NCBI GenBank assembly: GCA_020555605.1
Contig: JAJCJC010000002.1
Location: 1 to 64,000 of the forward strand
Reading direction: 5' to 3'
From: a bacterium 210917-SL.2.15
GTDB lineage: Bacteria > Bacillota > Clostridia > Oscillospirales > Oscillospiraceae
Length of the DNA: 64,000 nucleotides
Shown: positions 50,589 through 59,492 of the stretch, in pieces
Layout of the letters: each line of letters starts with the position of its first letter
How positions within the stretch are numbered: the first letter of the stretch is position 1
Notes under the pieces: generated by a model
Seen by the model: only the letters and a program-made list of their open reading frames with translations
What the model was told of the DNA's origin: nothing
Databases searched by the model: none
Program-made: the position numbers and the translations under genes

Positions 50589-51167
50589 TTATGACCGTTG
50601 AAATACCATACCATACTGCAAATACGGAATCTCAATAAGTACATTGTCTTCCCTGTTCAACTCCGTCAGCACGTCAGAAAAGTCGACCACTTCCTCGTAT
50701 TCCATGTCGTAGTACCGATCTTCCCCATCACTTTTCTCTTCGTCGAAACTCCACTGGCACTCATAAGGCAAATCCCCTCCGCTCTGCAATGGCGCTGTCT
50801 TGTCCGCACGGAATTCAATGTAATAAGAGGCGTCCGAACCTACCCGTGTCCGTTCCGTTTCCCTGTCATAGATAGCATACAAATTCCAGTAGCCTACCAG
50901 CCCACCACAGGTTTGACGTTCCGCCGCCCCCCAACAGGGCAAAGATTACGATGCAGATAACGGCCAGTACCGCCACCACAGCAATCACCACGATGCGTTT
51001 CGTTTTCCTGGCCGGAAAGGCAGACTCCCCCCGGCTGAACTGGAGCCGGCACTGCTTCACCAACAGACACTTCCGCTTCGGCTGATCCAAACCCCGCAGA
51101 CCGGGCAGAAATCAGCCTCGGACGGCAGTTTTACCCCGCATTGCCTGCACTCTATATAATCGCTTCC
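50589..51167 (-). pseudogene. Decayed zinc-ribbon membrane protein
   Basis: Three pieces in different frames: a zinc ribbon (CRQCGVKLPSEADFCPVCG, near 51100-51165), a basic stretch and one membrane helix (IVVIAVVAVLAVICIVIFAL, around 50950-51005), and an outer domain (VGYWNLYAIYDRETERTRVG, about 50600-50900). At least two frameshifts separate them and no ATG precedes the ribbon. It was probably one zinc-ribbon/TM/surface-domain protein. Confidence 0.65.
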
Positions 51168-51196
51168 TTTTTTAACTATAATTTTATAAGTTTTAA

Positions 51197-51219
51197 TATA
51201 CTATATAATATATAGTATA
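51197..51219. promoter_or_regulatory. Perfect 23-bp AT palindrome upstream of the RHH gene
   Basis: TATACTATATA, a central A, then TATATAGTATA: perfect arms of 11 bases. It lies 51 bases before the RHH gene and covers TATAAT-like sequence. Likely operator of that regulator. Confidence 0.55.
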
Positions 51220-51270
51220 TTAAACAAGAGCCTGTCAAGCTAAACGAATAGCTGCAAATGAGGTGACAGC

Positions 51271-51465
51271 ATGGCGAAGGAAATTAAAATCACAAAAAAG
51301 GCCGCCCGCCGGGGCGACGATGGGTATAAAATCGTTTCTGTCCGCATGCGGGAAGAGATGATCGAACGCCTGGATGCACTTTCCAACGAAACCAGCCGTT
51401 CCCGCAACGAACTGATCAATCTGTTACTGGACGCCGCCCTGGACATCGTTCAAATCGAAAACTGA
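51271..51465 (+). CDS. Ribbon-helix-helix (CopG-type) DNA-binding protein
   Basis: A 64-residue RHH protein. The strand is YKIVSVRMREEM and the helices are IERLDALSNETSRSRNELIN and LLLDAALDIV. GAGGTGAC precedes the ATG. It stands alone with no toxin gene beside it, so simple autoregulation or control of a distant gene is more likely than a toxin-antitoxin role. Confidence 0.78.
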   Translation: MAKEIKITKKAARRGDDGYKIVSVRMREEMIERLDALSNETSRSRNELINLLLDAALDIVQIEN

Positions 51466-51470
51466 GAAAA

Positions 51471-51504
51471 ACACCGGACGCTGCATCCATACAGCGCCCG
51501 GTGT
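51471..51504. terminator. Hairpin between the RHH gene and the EF-G paralogue
   Basis: ACACCGGACGCTG and CAGCGCCCGGTGT pair; the minus-strand side has a run of five Ts, so it serves mainly the EF-G-like gene. Confidence 0.75.
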
Positions 51505-51530
51505 TGTGCATCCAAACCAATCGGCTTTTT

Positions 51531-53606
51531 TTATTCTTCGTCGCCCTGCATCTGCTTGGCTTCGGCAATGGCTCTTTCCTGCACGGCGGGAGGCGCATCT
51601 TCATAGCGCAAGAACGCATAGGTGAACATTCCGCGGCCCTGGGTCATAGAACGCAGGTCGATAGCATAAGTACCCATTTCGCCCATGGGAACTTCGGCCA
51701 CAATCTCCTGCTCGCCGGCTTCCACCGGGTTCATGCCCATCACGCGGCCGCGGCGCTTGTTGAGGTCGCCCATCACGTCGCCGGTGTAAGAATCCGGCAC
51801 GATGACGTGCAGCTCGCCGATGGGTTCGAGCAGCACAGGATTGGCTTGGGCCAGGCCAGCTTTATACGCCAGGGAAGCCGCCGTCTTAAAGGCCATTTCG
51901 GAGGAGTCTACAGGATGGTAAGAGCCGTCCACCAGTGTTGCCTTCAAATACACCACAGGATAGCCCGCCAGCACGCCATGCTGCACACTGTCGCGCAGGC
52001 CCTTTTCCACGGCGGGGAAGAAGTTCTTGGGCACGGAGCCGCCGAATACGTTTTCAGCAAATACCAGCTCCTCGCTGTCGCAGGGTTCAAACTCGATCCA
52101 TACGTCGCCGTACTGGCCATGGCCGCCGGACTGCTTCTTGTGCTTGCCTTCCACCTTCACCTTTTTGCGGATCTTCTCGCGGTAAGGCACGCGGGCCGGA
52201 CTGAGGGTGACCTCCACGCCAAAGCGATCCTTGAGCTTGGCACACAGAACGGAAAGCTGGATGTCGCCCGTGCCGGTGAGCACCATCTGATGGGTTTCGG
52301 CGTTGTTGACGCAGTGGAAGGTCATATCTTCTTCCGACAGGCGCACAAGGCCGTTGGCCACCTTGTCCTCCTGTCCCTTGGTCTTGGGAGCGATGGCCAT
52401 GGTATAGTTGGCCACCGGGAAGGGGATGGCCGTCAGATTTACGGGGTGCTTGGGATCGCAAAGGCTGTCGTTGGTGCGGGTGTCGGTCAGTTTGGACACG
52501 GCCGCGATGTCACCGCAGCAGACCTCCTGCACCTCGGCAGCCTTCTTGCCGCACATGGTATACAGGTGGCCCAGCTTAGTGATATTGCCGGTGCGGGCGT
52601 TGACCACGGACATATCCGGGGTCAGGCGGCCGGAAATCACCTTGATATAGGAATAACGGCCGTATTGGTCCGAAGTCGTCTTAAAAACGAACGCATAGGG
52701 CGCGCCGTCCTCGGTGATGTCGATTTCCACCTTGTTGCCGTGCATATCCGTTCCCTTGCGGTTGGGAATCTCCACGGGGTTGGGGAACAGCTTGATGATG
52801 CAGTCCAGGAGCGTCAGGGTGCCCAGGCCCGTGAACGCCGAGCCGCATACCACCGGGCACAGCGTCAGATCCTTGACGCCATTGTGCAGGCCCTGAATGA
52901 CCTCTTCCTGCGTGAAAGGTTCTCCAGCGAAATATTTCTCCATGAATTCTTCGCTGGTTTCGGCCACGGATTCGCACAGCTGGTCGTACAACTCGTCCAC
53001 CACGGCCTGCTTGTCAGCGGGAATGGGAACTTCCTTGCGGCGCTTGCCCTCGAGCTGATAGGCGCGGCGGTATACGATATCCAGCAGGGTTTCAATGTGC
53101 TTTTCCTCGTCCCACAACGGCATCATCACCGGGCACACGCTGCGGCCGAATTTTTCACGCAGCGTCTGCCAGGCGCCGTTGAAGTCGCCGTTTTCCTCAT
53201 CGGTTTTGGCGATGTAGATCGCGCGGGGCATGTTGCGCTCCTGTAGATATTTCCACGCTTTTTCCGTACCCACGGAAAGGCCGCCTTTGGCACTGCCGAC
53301 GATGATGCCGGCGTCCGCCACGCGCAGTCCTTCCATCACCTCGCCGGAAAAGTCGAAATAACCCGGGGTGTCCAGCACGTTGATTTTGCAGCCTTTGAAC
53401 TGGACCGGCGCCACAGCCAGAGAGATCGAGATCTGTCTCTTTGCCTCTTCGGGATCGCTGTCGCAGACGGTGTTGCCTTCTGTCACCTTGCCGAGCCGGT
53501 CGATGCTGCCGGTCATGTACAGCATGCTCTCCACCAGGGAGGTCTTACCGGTGCCGCTGTGTCCCAGCAGACAGACATTACGAATATCTTTTGCAGTGTA
53601 GCTCAT
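51531..53606 (-). CDS. Elongation factor G-like paralogue
   Basis: A 691-residue translational GTPase of the EF-G fold, from the clostridial EF-G-like branch rather than canonical fusA. G1 is GHSGTGKTS, G3 is DTPGYFDF. The G4 position reads AKTDEEN instead of NKMD, as in other EF-G-like proteins. The C-terminal domains IV and V are complete (GGHGQYGDVWIEFEP, GDLNKRRGRVMGM). It stands alone on the minus strand. Its role in translation or ribosome rescue is unknown. Confidence 0.88.
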   Translation of the reverse strand: MSYTAKDIRNVCLLGHSGTGKTSLVESMLYMTGSIDRLGKVTEGNTVCDSDPEEAKRQISISLAVAPVQFKGCKINVLDTPGYFDFSGEVMEGLRVADAGIIVGSAKGGLSVGTEKAWKYLQERNMPRAIYIAKTDEENGDFNGAWQTLREKFGRSVCPVMMPLWDEEKHIETLLDIVYRRAYQLEGKRRKEVPIPADKQAVVDELYDQLCESVAETSEEFMEKYFAGEPFTQEEVIQGLHNGVKDLTLCPVVCGSAFTGLGTLTLLDCIIKLFPNPVEIPNRKGTDMHGNKVEIDITEDGAPYAFVFKTTSDQYGRYSYIKVISGRLTPDMSVVNARTGNITKLGHLYTMCGKKAAEVQEVCCGDIAAVSKLTDTRTNDSLCDPKHPVNLTAIPFPVANYTMAIAPKTKGQEDKVANGLVRLSEEDMTFHCVNNAETHQMVLTGTGDIQLSVLCAKLKDRFGVEVTLSPARVPYREKIRKKVKVEGKHKKQSGGHGQYGDVWIEFEPCDSEELVFAENVFGGSVPKNFFPAVEKGLRDSVQHGVLAGYPVVYLKATLVDGSYHPVDSSEMAFKTAASLAYKAGLAQANPVLLEPIGELHVIVPDSYTGDVMGDLNKRRGRVMGMNPVEAGEQEIVAEVPMGEMGTYAIDLRSMTQGRGMFTYAFLRYEDAPPAVQERAIAEAKQMQGDEE

Positions 53607-53905
53607 GTTGCTCTCTCCTTATACTGTGATCTTTGGCCCGCACTTCGGAGACGCACAGCACTGCGGTTTCGTTCGCCGTACCTCTCCACCGAAGATGTTC
53701 CACCAATTATGCTGATTATACAACAGAACACCGAAATACACAAGTGAAATCTGTCAAAAAGCACCAAAATCTTTCGGGATCAGACTACGGCTTCCGCTGT
53801 TTTGGCAGATTGTTCAGAGAAACCGGCCCGCTTTCGGCAAAACAGACAAAAAAGACGGCCGCACGCCGACCGGCCGCATGCCGCTTCCGCCGACCGAACC
53901 CCCGC
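53607..53905. other. Gap between the EF-G paralogue and csoR
   Basis: About 300 bases holding the leader of the EF-G-like gene on the left and GC-rich sequence with GCCGGC/GACCGGCCG clusters on the right. No gene is supported. Confidence 0.5.
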
Positions 53906-53933
53906 TTGACAAGCAGGCCAAAGCCCCTATAAT
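53906..53933 (+). promoter_or_regulatory. Promoter of the csoR-like gene
   Basis: TTGACA (53906-53911) and TATAAT (53928-53933), 16 bases apart; both hexamers are perfect. Confidence 0.75.
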
Positions 53934-53973
53934 GAAAAAAACAACTACCCCATAGAGCAAGAAGGCAAGTACT

Positions 53974-54249
53974 ATGCGGCAATGTATGGACGCAGACAAT
54001 CTGCACCGCAGATTGAAAAAAATCATCGGGCAGGTGCAGGCCATTGACCGGATGATCGATGAGGACGTACCCTGCGAGCATATCCCCTCTCAGCTCAACG
54101 CCGCCAAATCCGCGCTGCATGGTTGCGGACAAGTCGTACTGGAAGGGCATATCCGGCACTGCGTGCGCGACGGTATAGAGCACGGAGACGCAGAAAAAAA
54201 CATTGCAAATTTTACGAAGGCCGTGAAACGATTTTCCAATATGAGCTGA
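53974..54249 (+). CDS. CsoR/RcnR-family metal-sensing repressor
   Basis: A 91-residue all-helical repressor (DUF156). RRLKKIIGQVQAIDRMIDED is the DNA-binding helix, and the C-H-C metal ligands can be read as Cys in DVPCEHI, His in EGHIRHC and the Cys after it, the Cu(I) pattern. The gene is followed by a decayed metal P-type ATPase, the usual target of CsoR. Confidence 0.86.
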   Translation: MRQCMDADNLHRRLKKIIGQVQAIDRMIDEDVPCEHIPSQLNAAKSALHGCGQVVLEGHIRHCVRDGIEHGDAEKNIANFTKAVKRFSNMS

Positions 54250-54358
54250 TCGGTCAGGGCGCAGTAGTGCTGCTCCCTGTTTCTTTTTTCTTGATAAACT
54301 CATACCCCTTTATGTATATATACCTATACCTACTATAGTATAAAAAGGAGGCCTTTTT

Positions 54359-55995
54359 ATGAAATCCTGCATGCATCATCTGGAACATCTGCTGGAATTC
54401 GGCGGGATCAAAAAAGATATCGTCCCGCTGATCCTCTCCAGCAGCGCGCTGCTGGTCAGTTTATTCGATGTGGTGCCGTTACCTTTTGACGCGGCATGGA
54501 TCGCCATTATCCTGTGCGGCGGCAAAGAAATCGTCGTCCCCGCCGAACAGGTGCAGGTGGGCGATCTCCTGCGGGTCCTGCCTGGGGAGAGCATCCCCGT
54601 GGACGGTGTGATCACCGCAGGCTGTACCTCGGTTGATCAGGCAGTGATGACCGGCGAATCCCGCCGATGGACAAAGCCGCAGGGGATAGCGTATCCAGCG
54701 GCACTGTGAACCAGTTCGGCGCCTTTGAAATGCGGGCCGACCGGGTGGGCAGCGACATTGCCACGCAGCGCATGATCGCCCTGGTGCAGTCAGCGGACGC
54801 AAGCAAGGCCAAAATCGTGCGATTGGCTGACCGCTGGGCCACCCGGATTGTAGTGACCGCACGCTCACCTATCTGTTCACCATCGAAATCCTTCGCTCGG
54901 TGACGATCCTTATGGTCTTCTGCCCCTGCGCCCTGGCCCTGGCCACACCCGCAGCCATTATGGCCGCCATCGGGAACGCCACAAAACACGGCTTTCTTGT
55001 GCGCAAGGGCGACGCTCCGGAGCGTCTGGCCGGCTGTGAAAAAGGTGGCTTTTGACAAAACCAGCACACTGACCTATGGCACGCCGCAGATCGTCGCTGT
55101 GAAAAGCCTGGAACCAGAGCGCGACGAGGCATCTCTTTACACACTGGCCGCAGCGGCCGAACAACTTTCTGAGCACCCTCTGGTTCGCTCCTGGCGGCAA
55201 AGCACAGTGGAAGAGACTCTTCCGCCAGTATCTGATTTTCAGATGCTGCCGGGATTCGACGTATCCGCTGTAGTGGCAGGCCGCACGGTGCCGGCCGGTG
55301 GCCAAAAGCTGATGGACCGACACAGCGTCGCCCTGCCGGACGGCAATCGGGAGATCACAGATTCTCTGCAGCGGGGATGCACCGTTGTTTACATCGCTGT
55401 GGACGGATGCTGCGCCGGCTGCATCGCGCTTTCCGACACCGTACGGGAGGAAAGCCGCGCCATGGCGAATGCACTGCACCGCTGCGGCGCTACCCCCGTT
55501 CTACTTACCGAAGACAACGAAACCGCCGCCGGAAGCATTGCCGTACAGCTGCACATCGGCGAGGTGCGCGCCAACTGTCTGCCCGAGGATAAGCTGAAAG
55601 CCATCGGCGCTTTCCAACGCAGCGGCAGGCCCGTCTGCATGATCGGCGACAGCACCAACGATGCGCCGGCCCTGAAAAAAGCGGCAGTGGGTATCGCCAT
55701 GGGGAGCGTAGGCAGCAATATCGCCGCGGACGCGGCGGACATCGCGCTGGTGGACGACGAGGTGCAGGAACCGCCCCATCTCCTGCCTTTGCCCCGTTAA
55801 ATGATGACTACTATCAAGTACAATTTGACCTTTTCCATGACGCTGAACTTCATCGCAATCCTTTTGGCCATCACCGACATTTTGAGTCCCGTCGTGGGCG
55901 CTTTGGCGCACAATGCCGGATCCGTCATCGTCATTGTCAATTCTGCGTTTCTGCTTAAAGGGAAAACACACCGGACTCCATCGGAGGGAACATGA
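54359..55995 (+). pseudogene. Decayed heavy-metal P-type ATPase (P1B)
   Basis: Pieces of a P1B ATPase lie in several frames: MKSCMHHLEHLLEFGG at the start, actuator VGDLLRVLPGESIPVDGVI and TGES, then a frameshift near 54655. CPCALALATP (about 54920-54950) is in another frame, followed by AFDKTSTLTYG (DKTGT changed to DKTST), GDSTNDAPALKKA, a stop at 55798, and the final HNAGSVIVIVNSAFLL helix after it. Membrane segments are missing before the actuator and before CPC. It was probably a copper or zinc/cobalt exporter controlled by the upstream CsoR; it cannot be functional as read. Confidence 0.85.
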
Positions 55996-56000
55996 AAAAA

Positions 56001-56038
56001 GCGCGGGAGAACAGCCGTTCTCCCGCGCCCCTTTTTCT
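56001..56038. terminator. Bidirectional terminator between the ATPase pseudogene and the next gene
   Basis: GCGCGGGAGAAC pairs perfectly with GTTCTCCCGCGC around 4 bases, with A-run left and T-run right. Confidence 0.88.
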
Positions 56039-56058
56039 TTCCGGGCAGTTTTTCCCGT

Positions 56059-58314
56059 TTAATACTGCGTCACCCAACCGTTGATCAAAACCGTCGGCAC
56101 ACTCCAAAGCAGCTGGAAGGCCAACAGCGGCGCCGGCGAGAGCACCTGGAAGCCTCCGGCAAAGGTGAGGTAAAAGGCCAGAACTGTACCGCAGATGCTG
56201 CCGATCAGCGCCCAAGCGCAGTTTTTCCGCACCGCGCCATACATCCGCTTTCCACCCACCACCGTTTCAGCATAGGGCATCAGCCCTTCGCGAAACAACA
56301 GTGCCGCCGGCCGGCCGCTGCTCTCGCGCTCCTCTTCGGAAAATGCCAACCGGTCGGAAAGCTCCGGATACAGGCAGCGCTTTTTGGTGTTGATCTTGAA
56401 TTTGCGTTTGATGAGCGCAGGCGTGATATTGAAATCCCGCACGGCAAACACCGGGCAGATGCCGTTGTGCAGCACTGCCTGCAGCGCCGCATCCACGTTG
56501 TCCGAGGCCATATATTTGATGGCGAACACCGCCACCAGTTCCCGGTCCACCGCCAAAAACACGCCGGTGGGCAGCTTGAGCTCCCGGGGCAGGCGCACGC
56601 CCATCTGCGCCATGAAATCGGAGCGGCCCAGGATCACGCTTTCCCCCCGGATCGTACCAGCAACGCCGCCTTCCTGATAAAAGCTGAAATCCTCCACAGG
56701 ATACATATGGGCGCCCTGGCTACGGCACAAGTCGCCGAACACCTGGCGCAGTCCACTGCCGGAAGCGTTCACCATGCTGGCGGCATATCCCACGGCCTGG
56801 ATCGCATCGTGCGCGTAGACCTTCATGCCGTTCATAAACACCGTTCCCGGCGGAAAGAGATCGTTGTCTGTCAGGATCATACTGCCCTTGCGGCTCATCG
56901 CCTGGGCACCACTGTAGCCGGAAACGGCGCAGCCGTCCCGCTGCAAGCGGCGAGCCAATTTACCCAGCGGCGTGCCGAAGGCCGCCGTGAACGCAAAGGA
57001 GCAGGCCGCGCCCAAAATCGCCGACCAGTACCACAGAAAATTGGCCATGTCGAACCGGTTGAGCGCCGTGAGCAGCGCAAACACCACTGTGGCCGTCAGG
57101 ATCACGGGCAGCAGCACATGATACCAGCCCAGCTGCTCGCTTTCCCGCTCCGTCATCCCCACAAACCCATCGGTAGAGCATTCCTGCTTGCGGTAGCCAC
57201 CCTCCACGCCGGAAACCACATAGGGCGACTGATCGTAGGTCGCCATATGGCAGCAATCCCGCAGGCCGCGCAGGCGAAGCATTTCGCCGCGCAGCGTGAA
57301 ATACAGCGCCACCGCCGCCACCAGGCAGAACGGCTGCTGCACGCCGCGGCTGTCCGACAGCCAGACAGCCGCGCCGTCGGCGGCAGACACCGCGGCAAAC
57401 AGCGCTACCAGCAGCTCCGGCGTGCAATGCCGCCGAACCAGTTCCGCCGCGGCACGGACATAAACGGGCAGACAGATCACCATCTGCATCGCCAGAAGCG
57501 CCAAGCCGACCGCGGCAAGCTGCTCAAAAGAAAAATATGGCTCCGCCGCACCGCTGTACTGCACAGCCGCCAACACACAGCTCAGCAGCGCGGCCAGCAG
57601 CGCCGGACGGCCCCGGCGGCGCAGTTTTTTATAGCGCCGGTGATAATCTGCCGAAGCCTCGCCGCTGTCGCGTTCCGGGAGATCCCCGAAGTCGTCTTCC
57701 TCCTCCGGCTCTTCCACATAAGATTCGCCCTCATCCGAGGCGATCTCCGTCTCCGGCGGCACATAGACCGGTTCCGTGTCCTCAAAGCGGCGCAGCTTTC
57801 TGGAAAACAGGCCCCTCCGTACCACCGGCTGCGCCACCTGACGCCGGGATTCCTCATCCTCCATCACTGCATCCACCACCTGCGCCATCACGTCCTCCAA
57901 CGGGACGCCCCGCGCACGTTCGGAATCCGCTTTGGCTTCCGGCTCATACAGCGCCTGCGGCTCCGGATCCCATCCGGTTTGCGCCAGCGCCTGCGGCTCC
58001 GGCGGCGCAGACGCATTCGCCCTTGTCCGCCGCTGCTCTTCCGCCGCGGCGCCAGGCGGCGTTTCATCCTCTTTGGGCGCCGCTTTTTCCTCCCGGGCGT
58101 GGACAGGTTTCAGGCGGTATCCTTCGTTGACCCACACCTCGTCGCTCTCCGCTTCCGGCAGGTCCTTCAAATGCCCCCGTTTCCCGTATTCGGCCAAGAT
58201 CTCCTCCAGGTCAATCTCCTCCGCTGCATTTGACAGATCCACGCCTTCCAACAGTTTTCGGGTGTCAAAAGCGTCGCTTCGCTCTATGAATTTGTCCAAG
58301 TCGTTTTTTTCCAT
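56059..58314 (-). CDS. P-type-ATPase-like membrane protein without the phosphorylation motif
   Basis: A 751-residue protein. Residues 1-225 are an acidic, Pro/Glu-rich cytosolic extension. About eight hydrophobic segments follow (for example PALLAALLSCVLAAVQYSG, HVLLPVILTATVVFALLTAL). The region after the fourth pair resembles P-type ATPase N and P domains (GESVILGRSDFMAQMGVRLP, LVAVFAIKYMASDNVDAALQ, LLFREGLMPYAETVVGGKRM). Where DKTGTLT should stand it reads MILTDNDLFPPGTVF, and no GDGxND is seen. It is therefore probably not a pump. It lies 36 bases downstream of rlmB on the same strand. Confidence 0.72.
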   Translation of the reverse strand: MEKNDLDKFIERSDAFDTRKLLEGVDLSNAAEEIDLEEILAEYGKRGHLKDLPEAESDEVWVNEGYRLKPVHAREEKAAPKEDETPPGAAAEEQRRTRANASAPPEPQALAQTGWDPEPQALYEPEAKADSERARGVPLEDVMAQVVDAVMEDEESRRQVAQPVVRRGLFSRKLRRFEDTEPVYVPPETEIASDEGESYVEEPEEEDDFGDLPERDSGEASADYHRRYKKLRRRGRPALLAALLSCVLAAVQYSGAAEPYFSFEQLAAVGLALLAMQMVICLPVYVRAAAELVRRHCTPELLVALFAAVSAADGAAVWLSDSRGVQQPFCLVAAVALYFTLRGEMLRLRGLRDCCHMATYDQSPYVVSGVEGGYRKQECSTDGFVGMTERESEQLGWYHVLLPVILTATVVFALLTALNRFDMANFLWYWSAILGAACSFAFTAAFGTPLGKLARRLQRDGCAVSGYSGAQAMSRKGSMILTDNDLFPPGTVFMNGMKVYAHDAIQAVGYAASMVNASGSGLRQVFGDLCRSQGAHMYPVEDFSFYQEGGVAGTIRGESVILGRSDFMAQMGVRLPRELKLPTGVFLAVDRELVAVFAIKYMASDNVDAALQAVLHNGICPVFAVRDFNITPALIKRKFKINTKKRCLYPELSDRLAFSEEERESSGRPAALLFREGLMPYAETVVGGKRMYGAVRKNCAWALIGSICGTVLAFYLTFAGGFQVLSPAPLLAFQLLWSVPTVLINGWVTQY

Positions 58315-58350
58315 GGAAGCGCTTTCCTTTTTGTTTCTTTCCTTCCCCGC

Positions 58351-59238
58351 TCAGCCCATACGCTGGCGCACCGCCTCATACAGCAAAATCGCCGCCGCGG
58401 CGGAAGCGTTCAGCGAAGAGATCTTCCCCTTCATCGGGATGCTGACCAGAAAATCGCAGCCCTGGGCTACCAGACGGCTCATGCCGTCGCCCTCGCTGCC
58501 GATCACGATGGCTGCGGGACCTTTCAGATCCGCGTGGTACAGATCGGTGTTTCCGTCCGCGGCGGTGCCGAACACCCAAATGCCATGCCTCTGCAGATCC
58601 TTCAGCAGCGCCGGAAGGTTGGCCACCCGCGCCACCGGGAGATAAGACACCGCCCCGGCGCTGGTTTTCGCCACCACCGCCGTCAGTCCCGCGCTGCGAC
58701 GCTTCGGGATAATGACTCCGTGGGCGCCGGCACACTCCGCCGTGCGGATCACCGCCCCCAGATTGTGGGGATCGCTCAACTCGTCGCACACAACGAGCAG
58801 GGGTGCCTCTCCTTTTTCCTCCGCAATGCGCAAGATCTCCTCCACCGAGGCATATTCCCTTACCGCCGCCACTGCGATCACACCTTGGTGGGCATGGGTG
58901 TAGCTCATTGCGTCGAGCTTGCGATGATCGGCGTCAGCCACCACGATCCCCGCCTGTTTAGCCAGTGCCACAATCTGGGAAAGTGTGCGATCCGTATCGC
59001 CGCGGGATACATAAATTTTATCGATCGTGGCGCCGGAGCGCAGGGCCTCCGTGACGGCGTTGCGTCCTTCGATCAGGCCGTCCGACAGACTTTCCTGGCC
59101 CGCCCCCTCTTCTCTGCCGGGCTGCTCCCGCACAGCGCTGTATTTTTTTTCCGGCGACGCGCCCGTTCTTTTCCCGCCGCGGTGCCTGCCGAGGCGCCAG
59201 CTTCTCTCTCCGGCCTCGCGCCGGTCTCTCTTTTCCAT
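58351..59238 (-). CDS. rlmB: 23S rRNA (guanosine-2'-O-)-methyltransferase RlmB (TrmH family)
   Basis: A 295-residue SPOUT methyltransferase. After a basic, low-complexity N-terminus comes the substrate-binding domain (IEGRNAVTEALRSGATIDKI), then the knot: VVCDELSDPHNLGAVIRTAE, VVAKTSAGAVSYLPV, AIVIGSEGDGMSRLV and ISIPMKGKISSLNASAAAAI-type text near the end. ATG 59238 follows CAGGAGAG. It is the first gene of a two-gene unit with the ATPase-like gene. Confidence 0.9.
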   Translation of the reverse strand: MEKRDRREAGERSWRLGRHRGGKRTGASPEKKYSAVREQPGREEGAGQESLSDGLIEGRNAVTEALRSGATIDKIYVSRGDTDRTLSQIVALAKQAGIVVADADHRKLDAMSYTHAHQGVIAVAAVREYASVEEILRIAEEKGEAPLLVVCDELSDPHNLGAVIRTAECAGAHGVIIPKRRSAGLTAVVAKTSAGAVSYLPVARVANLPALLKDLQRHGIWVFGTAADGNTDLYHADLKGPAAIVIGSEGDGMSRLVAQGCDFLVSIPMKGKISSLNASAAAAILLYEAVRQRMG

Positions 59239-59369
59239 AAATCGACTCTCCTGCAACCCATGTTTCAATGGATAAATTTCTTCTAATTATACAGCATAGA
59301 GTATAGCACAAAGTGCCCGAGGAAAAAAGACTATTAACAGAAATTTTACAACTGCCGCACCTGTAAAAC

Positions 59370-59398
59370 TTGTGTCCCAGCACAAATTGTGCTAATAT
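59370..59398 (+). promoter_or_regulatory. ftsH promoter with a perfect palindrome in the spacer
   Basis: TTGTGT (59370-59375) and TAATAT (59393-59398) are 17 bases apart. AGCACAAATTGTGCT (59379-59393) is a perfect 15-bp palindrome filling the spacer, where a bound repressor would block RNA polymerase. It is not CIRCE or a CtsR box. Confidence 0.6.
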
Positions 59399-59492
59399 AT
59401 GTTAATATAATTGCATTCTGTAAGTTTTTTCAACCCCCAGCGCGCCGTATGCGCTGTTTTGATATCTACAACACGATTAAAGGAGGCTCTTT

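Noticed and set aside
51501..53246. A 581-codon frame opposite the EF-G paralogue
   Set aside because: Antisense shadow of a clear gene, with no homology and no start signal.
54359..55995. Two or three separate small genes in place of the metal ATPase
   Set aside because: The pieces carry consecutive P1B motifs in the right order but different frames, so one decayed gene is the better reading.
56467..58233. A 588-codon frame opposite the ATPase-like gene
   Set aside because: Arg/His-rich antisense text without a start signal; the minus-strand gene explains the region.
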